Below, one piece after another: positions 58,571 through 64,000 of a stretch of 64,000 bases of DNA. Under the pieces are notes generated by a model. That model ran no database searches. It was not told where the DNA came from and was given only the letters and a program-made list of their open reading frames with translations. Origin of the DNA: Gp6-AA40 sp035492455 (GTDB lineage: Bacteria > Acidobacteriota > Vicinamibacteria > Vicinamibacterales > UBA2999); the NCBI GenBank assembly GCA_035492455.1, contig DATJJE010000079.1:1-64000 (forward strand), in the 5' to 3' direction. The first letter of the stretch is position 1; each line of letters begins with the position of its first letter. The translations under genes were made by a program, and so were the position numbers.

Positions 58571-61021
58571 TTACACGTGCGCTTGCAGCGGTTCGTGCAT
58601 GCGCTTTTTGTTTTCCAACGACGTCAACACGATGTCCGCGGTGACAGGCGCGCGGCGGAACACATCGACGCCAACGGCATCGGCGATTGCGTTCAACACC
58701 GCGCCGTAGCCTGCTCCGACCGGCGGTTCTCCGACACCGCGCGCGCCGACCGGCGTTTCGGGATCCGGCAGGCCCACGGCATCCGCGTTCATCGTCGCCG
58801 GGATGTCGAGAATGGTGAGCGGCTTCGTGTAATGGAAGCGCCGCGACACCATGAGGCCGTACTTCGGATCGAACACCCACTTCTGTTGCAGCGCATGCGC
58901 GATGCCGAGGCAGCTCCCGCCTTTGATCTGCGCCAGCAGGCTGCGCGGGTTGATCACCGTCCCGACGTCGCCGATACCGAGGTAATCGACAAGCGTCACC
59001 TTGCCGGTTTCGACGTCGACTTCGACTTCCGCGAACCCGGCGACGAATGAGTACGTCGTGCCGTTGCGCGGATAGTTGTCCTTCGCCACTCCCATCACGC
59101 CGAGACCAGCATGCATTGCGGCGGCGCGCTTCGTCATCGCGTTGATGTCGTCCGGAACCTCATGACCGTCGTACTTGCCGCCAAGTTCGATGGCGCGCTT
59201 GGCCGCCTGCGTGTAGGTCAGCCCGCCGCCGGGATTGCCGCGGCGATGCACGCGCTCGTTGCTCAGCTCGTAATCATCCGGCGAACCGCCGAGATCCTTC
59301 GCCGCAAGTTCCTGCAGCTTGCGTTTGAGATCGTTGGCGCCGGCGAAGTTCGCGCGCGTCATCGCGTGCGTCGTCTGGCTGCCGACGGAGAGGCACGACC
59401 ACGGCACACCCTTGCCCGTGTCGCCCCACGCGACTTCGACCTTCTCCCACGGCATGGCGAGCACTTCGGCGGCAACGCGCGCGAGATCCATCACCGAATG
59501 CGTGCCGAGATTGCCGACGCCGGACTGCACATACAGCTTGCCGTCAGGGCGCAGCGTCATCAGGCTGTCGAAGCCGATCGATCCGGAGCCATGCGGGCCT
59601 ACCGCCACGCCGACGCCGCGCACCTTCGATCCGCGGCGCTGGCCCGAGTACGCCTTGCGCTCGTCCCAGCGGAAGGCCTGCTTTCCTTTGTCGAGCGCTT
59701 CGACGATGAACGCGCTTGTCAGCTTCTGCCGTTGACCATTCGGACCCGCCGGGCCAAACGTGGCGCGACCGATTGGCGAGTTGATGCGGCGGATTTCGAC
59801 CTGATCGACCCCGAGCTGCTTGGCCGCTTTGGTGATGAGCGGCTCGATCATCCCGTTGGCCTGCATCGGTCCCGGCGATCGCTGCTGCGATCGCGGCGGC
59901 GTGTTGGTGAGCACGCTGATGGCGCGCCAGCGCATCGCCGCGGGCTGATAGATGATCGACGCGGCGAGGCCGGCCGAGCGGTGATCGCCCATCGGTCCGT
60001 ACGACCCGTTGTCCTGCACGATGTAGAGATCGAGCGCGAGGATGCGGCCGTCCTTGGCGAAACCGATGCGCGTTCGGCCCGTCATGTTCGTGCGCGCACG
60101 GCCGATGTAGCTCTCGTCCTCGCGGGTGATGCGCATCATCACTGGAACGCCATTCAGCTTCTTGGACAGCATCGCGGGAATCGAGCTCGAGACCGCGCCG
60201 CCGCCTTTGCTGCCGAATCCACCGCCCGTGTACTCGCAGATGAGCACGACCTGCGTCGGATCGATGCCGCACCAGCGCGCGATGCCCGGTACCGTCTGCG
60301 CAACGCTTTGCGTCGAGAGGTGGATGTACAGCTTGCCGTTCTGCCAGTAGGCCATCGCCGAGCGCGTTTCCATCGGGTGATGGCCGGTGGACTGCACCAC
60401 GAAGGTCTCGTCGAGGACCAGCGCGGCGTTCTTGAAGCCCGCCTCGATATCGCCGTAGCTCCACTGCTCCGTCGGCTCACCCATCGGCAGGCGTCCTTCG
60501 TCGGCGTCAGCGAACTGCTCGTTCGTCCACTTGATCGTCTTGAGCGGCGAGGCGGCGTTCGGACCGACGCCGCCCGGCATCGGCGCGCCCCATACGTTGC
60601 CGGTCGTGCGCGCATCGGGGCCGCCGGGTCGCAGCGCATCGAGCGGATCGACGACAAACGGGAGCGGCTCGAGATCGACGTCGATCTGTTCGATTGCCTC
60701 CGCCGCGGTAAGCTCGTCAAGCGCGGCGACGGCGAGAATCGGCTCGCCCGCGTAGAACGGCTCCTTCGTCAACGCGCGCTCGACGTTCGGCCCGAGGTCG
60801 GGCAGGTCGTCGGCGGTGAGAATCCCTTTCACGCCCGGCATGGCGAGCGCCGCGCTCGCGTCGATGCCGCGGACGCGGCAGTGCGGCATCGGGCTGAGCA
60901 GAAGCTTCGCGAACAGCATTCCCTCGCCGCGGAAGTCTTCCGCATAGCGCGCGCGACCCATGACCTTGGCCACAAGATCGGGAGGCGTGTAGTTCTGGCC
61001 GATGTACTTGGTGTCCGCCAT
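58571..61021 (-). CDS. Molybdenum hydroxylase, molybdopterin-binding subunit
   Basis: The 816-residue protein is the large subunit of the xanthine/aldehyde oxidoreductase family: KVMGRARYAEDFRGEGMLFAKLL, FGSKGGGAVSSSIPAMLSKKL, and the C-terminal catalytic Glu segment ARGVGEPPVGAGYGAVLNAI. It hydroxylates an aldehyde or heteroaromatic at a Mo-cytosine/pterin site. There is no export signal, so, as with PaoC, it would be exported in complex with the Tat-bearing Fe-S subunit. Substrate cannot be inferred. Confidence 0.92.
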   Translation of the reverse strand: MADTKYIGQNYTPPDLVAKVMGRARYAEDFRGEGMLFAKLLLSPMPHCRVRGIDASAALAMPGVKGILTADDLPDLGPNVERALTKEPFYAGEPILAVAALDELTAAEAIEQIDVDLEPLPFVVDPLDALRPGGPDARTTGNVWGAPMPGGVGPNAASPLKTIKWTNEQFADADEGRLPMGEPTEQWSYGDIEAGFKNAALVLDETFVVQSTGHHPMETRSAMAYWQNGKLYIHLSTQSVAQTVPGIARWCGIDPTQVVLICEYTGGGFGSKGGGAVSSSIPAMLSKKLNGVPVMMRITREDESYIGRARTNMTGRTRIGFAKDGRILALDLYIVQDNGSYGPMGDHRSAGLAASIIYQPAAMRWRAISVLTNTPPRSQQRSPGPMQANGMIEPLITKAAKQLGVDQVEIRRINSPIGRATFGPAGPNGQRQKLTSAFIVEALDKGKQAFRWDERKAYSGQRRGSKVRGVGVAVGPHGSGSIGFDSLMTLRPDGKLYVQSGVGNLGTHSVMDLARVAAEVLAMPWEKVEVAWGDTGKGVPWSCLSVGSQTTHAMTRANFAGANDLKRKLQELAAKDLGGSPDDYELSNERVHRRGNPGGGLTYTQAAKRAIELGGKYDGHEVPDDINAMTKRAAAMHAGLGVMGVAKDNYPRNGTTYSFVAGFAEVEVDVETGKVTLVDYLGIGDVGTVINPRSLLAQIKGGSCLGIAHALQQKWVFDPKYGLMVSRRFHYTKPLTILDIPATMNADAVGLPDPETPVGARGVGEPPVGAGYGAVLNAIADAVGVDVFRRAPVTADIVLTSLENKKRMHEPLQAHV

Positions 61022-61043
61022 AACTTTTTCGGTGAGGTCCCCG

Positions 61044-61694
61044 TTAGGTGGACCTTCCCCTCATGTACTCAGCACCGCGCATGAACGTCGTCAGAATCTT
61101 GTCGTAGTCCTGACAGCGACAGAGGTTGCCCGAGATGCCATGCGCCAGCTCCTGACGCGTCGGGTTCGGATTGGTCTTCAGGAATCCAACGGCCGCCATG
61201 GCGAAGCCCGACATGCAGAACGCGCACTGGAAACCCTGCTCGTCGACGATCGCCTGCTGCACGGGGTGCAGTTGGCCGTTCGAGGCGAGCCCTTCGATTG
61301 TCTGCACCTTGCGTGCGCGCACGGTGTGTGTCAGCACCGAACACGAATAATGGGGAACGTCGTCGATCAGGACCGTGCACGCGCCGCACTCGGCACGATC
61401 GCAGCCGATCTTCGTGCCGGTCAGTCCGAGCTTGTAGCGCAGCGTCATGGCGAGCGTTTCCTGCTTCATCACGTCGACACGGCGCATCTGCCCGTTGACG
61501 TTCAGCGTAATGAGGCGCTCGACGGAGCCTGGAGCCGAGGTCTGCCCGAAGATTTCACCCCCGGCTCGGAACAGATAAGCGGTCGACGAAACGACCGCGC
61601 CACTGGCGATAACGCCCTTGATAAAAGCGCGTCGCGACAGACCGGACCGCTGTGCGTCGGGCGGACTGGATGAGGCTGGATTTTGCGCGTCCAT
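61044..61694 (-). CDS. Tat-exported 2Fe-2S subunit of molybdenum hydroxylase
   Basis: From ATG 61694 (AGGAG five bases upstream) the 216-residue protein begins with a twin-arginine signal (SRRAFIKGVIASGAVVSS), followed by two 2Fe-2S domains: the plant-type CDRAECGACTVL and the helical CAFCMSGF...NLCRCQDY. It heads the operon and directs the complex to the periplasm. A consensus promoter lies upstream. Confidence 0.93.
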   Translation of the reverse strand: MDAQNPASSSPPDAQRSGLSRRAFIKGVIASGAVVSSTAYLFRAGGEIFGQTSAPGSVERLITLNVNGQMRRVDVMKQETLAMTLRYKLGLTGTKIGCDRAECGACTVLIDDVPHYSCSVLTHTVRARKVQTIEGLASNGQLHPVQQAIVDEQGFQCAFCMSGFAMAAVGFLKTNPNPTRQELAHGISGNLCRCQDYDKILTTFMRGAEYMRGRST

Positions 61695-61717
61695 CACATC
61701 TCCTGGAAGACGGTTGA

Positions 61718-61746
61718 ACTCTAGACCCGCTGTTTGACGGTGTCAA
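61718..61746 (-). promoter_or_regulatory. Sigma70 promoter of molybdenum hydroxylase operon
   Basis: On the minus strand TTGACA (complement of 61741-61746) and TAGAGT (61718-61723) are separated by 17 bases. The -35 also forms a small palindrome TTGAC GGT GTCAA (61734-61746), a possible operator. Confidence 0.7.
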
Positions 61747-61826
61747 CGAAGGTTCGGGACGCCTAATTCGGGTGGCGTCGGCCTTGCGTGCGCGCGGCGC
61801 ATCGCCGAAACGCGAGGAGGTGCCCC

Positions 61827-62315
61827 GTGAAGATTCGCGCCCTTGTCGTGTTGATTGTTGGAATTCTCGGTCTGCTCACGGCCGGCTGTGATGATGGTTC
61901 ACCCGCCCGTCTTCTGAACGTTGCGACAACGTCCTTTGCTCCGGACGGCCGCTTCTCTCCGAATCCGATCGCGCTGACGCCGTTCACCAACACCGGCTGC
62001 GGCGGTGGCTTCGCGTTTGCCAACCCGTTCCACCTGATCATCAGCGCCGGTGTCCATGACCTGACGCTGCATCACGTAACCATACACATGATCGACGGAA
62101 CGAATATTGGCGGCCCGTCGATCACAATTCCGCAATCCGAGTTTGCTGCGCAATCGGCGTCGCTGTTCATCCATGCCGGGACGACTCACGATTTCGTCGT
62201 GCGTCCCGACTTCGGCTGCTTCACCACGCGCCCGCGGCGGCTGCTTGGAAACGCGTTCCTCCTCGATCCGTTCGGGGTCATGCAGACGATCGCGTTCGAC
62301 GGCACCGTTCAGTAG
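61827..62315 (+). CDS. Lipoprotein, unknown function
   Basis: From GTG 61827 (GAGGAGG six bases upstream) the 162-residue product has a lipobox LTAGC. The mature part is beta-rich (FANPFHLIISAGVHDLTLHHVTIHMIDG, SASLFIHAGTTHDFVVRPDFGCF) with two further Cys that may form a disulfide. It reads like a small immunoglobulin-like domain; no family is recognised. Confidence 0.75.
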   Translation: MKIRALVVLIVGILGLLTAGCDDGSPARLLNVATTSFAPDGRFSPNPIALTPFTNTGCGGGFAFANPFHLIISAGVHDLTLHHVTIHMIDGTNIGGPSITIPQSEFAAQSASLFIHAGTTHDFVVRPDFGCFTTRPRRLLGNAFLLDPFGVMQTIAFDGTVQ

Positions 62316-62398
62316 CGCGTTCATTCCTCAGCTTGCAGTCGCATCCGCATCACACGAGAATGCGAATCTTCGGGTTTTTCCAAGGGAAGGAGTTCGAC

Positions 62399-62890
62399 AT
62401 GGCGAAAGCAAAGAGCCCAGTCCCAGAAGGATTGCATACCGTCACACCGCAACTCACACTCGACAACGCAGCACAGACGATCGAGTGGTACAAGAAGGCG
62501 CTCGGCGCGACGGAGGTCTCGCGCGCGACAGGCCCCGACGGCAAGATCCTGCACGCCGATCTGAAGATCGGTAACTCCCGCTTCTATGTGAACGACGTAA
62601 TGATGGAAGCGAAGGGACCGAAGGCGCTCGGGGGATCGCCCGCCTCGTTCTGGATCTACGTCGAAGATTGCGACGCGCTGTTCAATCGCGCTGTCGGCGC
62701 CGGCGCCAGAACCATCGAGGGGCCGATGGGCAAAATGTCCGATCAGTTCTGGGGCGATCGCGCCGGGGCCGTCAGGGATCCGGAGGGCTACATCTGGACG
62801 ATCGCTACGCGGAAAGAGGACCTCACGCCGCAGGAGATGAAACAGCGGCAGGACGAATTCATGAAACAGTTCGCCGGCCAGTCTCACTGA
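62399..62890 (+). CDS. VOC-family (PhnB/glyoxalase-like) protein
   Basis: From ATG 62399 (AAGGAG seven bases upstream) the 163-residue protein has two beta-alpha-beta-beta-beta modules: TPQLTLDNAAQTIEWYKKALGA, HADLKIGNSRFYVND and FWIYVEDCDALFNRAVGAGA, WGDRAGAVRDPEGYIWTIATR. It resembles PhnB-like proteins; a metal-dependent role is possible but the substrate is unknown. Confidence 0.9.
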   Translation: MAKAKSPVPEGLHTVTPQLTLDNAAQTIEWYKKALGATEVSRATGPDGKILHADLKIGNSRFYVNDVMMEAKGPKALGGSPASFWIYVEDCDALFNRAVGAGARTIEGPMGKMSDQFWGDRAGAVRDPEGYIWTIATRKEDLTPQEMKQRQDEFMKQFAGQSH

Positions 62891-62899
62891 ACGGAAGTG

Positions 62900-62921
62900 C
62901 CTGCAGCCCTCGGGCTGCAGG
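62900..62921. repeat. Palindrome between convergent genes
   Basis: CCTGCAGCCC TC GGGCTGCAGG is a perfect 10-bp stem with a two-base loop just after the VOC gene and before the convergent lipoprotein gene. It may work as a bidirectional terminator. Confidence 0.7.
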
Positions 62922-62939
62922 TACCTTCACGCGACCAGA

Positions 62940-63749
62940 TCACTGCCACCACATCTCACGATGGATGCGCCAGTCGTCGCCGTCCTGCATCCACAGCTGG
63001 ACGTAGTGCCCTTTGCTGATCTTCCCTTTGTCGGTGACTTCATATTCGCCTTCGAGATGCGCAAGGTCACCGGCCATGTATGCGTCGGTCATCTCGAGCT
63101 TCGTCGTCGGCTTGCCGCCGCCGAAGTCGTTTTTCCAGAAGAACTCGATCGCGTCCTTCCCTTCAACGCTTCCTGAAGGCCGCGTCGAGAGCACCGCGTC
63201 CTTGTCGTAGAGCGCGGCCAGCTTCGCGGCGTCGCCCGCGTTGTATGCGGTCGTCCACGCCGATTCCAGGCGATTGGCCGCGTCGGGATCGCGCTGCGCC
63301 ATTGGGTCAAGGCTCCAGATCTCCGATGTCACCTTCCAGGCACCGTTGTCGCGCGCCCACAACTGCTCGAACTGCCCGTACGCCACCTTCGCGCCCTTCG
63401 CCGCAACCTCATAGGTGCCGCTGACGTGCAGCAGGTTGCCTTGCGCGATCGAGTCGGTTGCCTTCAGCGCGGTTGTCTCGCCCGGTTTCATGTCTGCGCG
63501 CCAGTACACTTCGATATCCTTCCGCCCTCTCGAGGGGCCGCCACTGGGCGCGGTTGAATGCGCGTTCTCGGCGTACAGCGCGGCGAGCGTCGCTGCGTTG
63601 CCCGAGTTGAACGCGTTGGTCCACATTGCGGTCACTTCGTCGGCCGTCGCCTTGTTCTCGCCGGGAGCGGCGCCGCCGCACCCGACGAGGACGACGCCCG
63701 CGAAGATGACCGCTGTCGCTCCAATCAGGAATCGACTGCTGATCCTCAT
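62940..63749 (-). CDS. Lipoprotein with two NTF2/DUF4440-like domains
   Basis: From ATG 63749 (AAGGAG seven bases upstream) the 269-residue product has a lipobox VLVGC and two related SnoaL/DUF4440 domains: VTAMWTNAFNSGNAATLAALYAENA...VYWRAD...WKVTSEIWS and ESAWTTAYNAGDAAKLAALYDKDA...EFFWKNDF...WRIHREMWW. It is an internal duplication. It would sit in the periplasm; the cone-shaped fold binds small molecules, but no catalytic residues can be assigned. Confidence 0.85.
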   Translation of the reverse strand: MRISSRFLIGATAVIFAGVVLVGCGGAAPGENKATADEVTAMWTNAFNSGNAATLAALYAENAHSTAPSGGPSRGRKDIEVYWRADMKPGETTALKATDSIAQGNLLHVSGTYEVAAKGAKVAYGQFEQLWARDNGAWKVTSEIWSLDPMAQRDPDAANRLESAWTTAYNAGDAAKLAALYDKDAVLSTRPSGSVEGKDAIEFFWKNDFGGGKPTTKLEMTDAYMAGDLAHLEGEYEVTDKGKISKGHYVQLWMQDGDDWRIHREMWWQ

Positions 63750-63935
63750 GGGGAGGCTCCTTTCAGTCACGGGTTAACCAGAAAGTTTTCGCAGCGCGCG
63801 GGGAATAGCTCGCGCGGCCACGAGGACTGCCCACCAAAACCGTTGCCGGACGCAGTCATGACGCAGCGTCGGTTGCACACTGCACGTGGCGCGCCAGTGC
63901 TACTATTCGCGTCGCTCTCCACGGGAGGTGCGCGG

Positions 63936-64000
63936 ATGCGGAAGGTATTCACGAGCGCGCTGGTCGCGGCGCTCTTCTCCCTCGCGGCTGACCGCGCAAG
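63936..64000 (+). CDS. Exported protein, N-terminal part only (cut by window end)
   Basis: A Shine-Dalgarno GGGAGGTG (63923-63930) precedes ATG 63936. The visible residues MRKVFTSALVAALFSLAADR form a signal peptide. TACTAT at 63901-63906 could be the -10. The remainder lies outside the window. Confidence 0.6.
   Translation, partial: MRKVFTSALVAALFSLAADRA

Noticed and set aside
59111..61084. A 657-codon open frame on the plus strand, antisense to the molybdopterin subunit gene
   Set aside because: It has no recognisable domain, an Arg/His/Ala-rich composition typical of antisense frames in high-GC coding DNA, and the opposite strand encodes a clear conserved enzyme.
63767..63952. A 61-codon minus-strand frame between the NTF2 lipoprotein and the last gene
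   Set aside because: No Shine-Dalgarno, no domain, and it overlaps the promoter and start of the signal-peptide gene at 63936.

Overview
The window looks like a chromosomal segment of a high-GC, diderm (Gram-negative-type) bacterium. An LptD-type LPS assembly protein, several predicted outer-membrane barrels, lipoproteins and periplasmic c-type cytochromes show the double membrane. The gene mix (HEAT-cyclophilin lipoprotein, DUF5916 outer-membrane protein, PA2778/PA2779-like pair, many Pro/Ala-rich secreted proteins, short palindromes between genes) suggests Acidobacteriota, perhaps Vicinamibacteria. That placement is inferred from gene content; no rRNA, tRNA or CRISPR array was seen. No stretch longer than 300 bases lacks a gene or an identifiable element.

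Layout. 1-530: two tiny, nearly identical Lys/Ala-rich genes, each with its own Shine-Dalgarno site and rho-independent terminator. 0.5-9.9 kb: HEAT-cyclophilin lipoprotein (-), then a + block of deoxynucleoside kinase, accD, folC, lptD and two nucleotide-sugar enzymes (RfbB-like, Rmd-like). 9.9-17.5 kb: two small lipoproteins, a radical SAM protein behind a strongly structured leader, a ClpA/ClpC-type ATPase, thiC with a TPP riboswitch, and a secreted cupin protein. 17.5-23 kb: a minus-strand cell-envelope group of gluzincin/PD40/barrel protein, C39 peptidase fused to a POTRA-like/barrel module, and a PA2779-like protein. 23-25.8 kb: kinase and methyltransferase diverging from a palindrome, DUF4142 lipoprotein, MscL with a zinc ribbon. 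25.8-29.6 kb: a four-gene redox operon with a pentaheme cytochrome and a monoheme cytochrome fused to a predicted barrel.

29.7-40.7 kb: NPP phosphodiesterase, a RAYT transposase between two triple REP arrays, nfeD-slipin-phosphoesterase, an M1 aminopeptidase, and a cupredoxin/barrel/esterase run. 40.9-44.2 kb has visibly lower GC: an AraC-type regulator and a secreted glycosidase-like protein with a B-type lectin tail, probably acquired. 44.2-49.4 kb: membrane glycosyltransferase-like protein, HupE/UreJ, lactate permease, and a four-helix-bundle gene bracketed by 9-bp tandem repeats. 49.4-56.3 kb: L,D-transpeptidase, FRG protein, SDR, aquaporin, DUF3052-like and DUF5916 proteins. 56.3-61.7 kb: a Tat-exported molybdenum hydroxylase (2Fe-2S, Mo and FAD/Fe-S subunits) with a membrane cytochrome b. 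61.8-64 kb: small lipoproteins and a VOC protein, with a signal-peptide gene cut by the window end.

Cross-cutting themes: several genes have a -10 box six or seven bases before the start codon, as expected for leaderless mRNAs. Gene borders carry 7-, 8- and 9-bp tandem repeats that run into coding ends, and isolated palindromes of the kind common in such genomes. The best candidates for undescribed biology are the twin Lys-rich micro-genes, the cytochrome/barrel/HHH operon, the C39-peptidase/barrel fusion with its PA2779-like partner, and the structured leader of the radical SAM gene.
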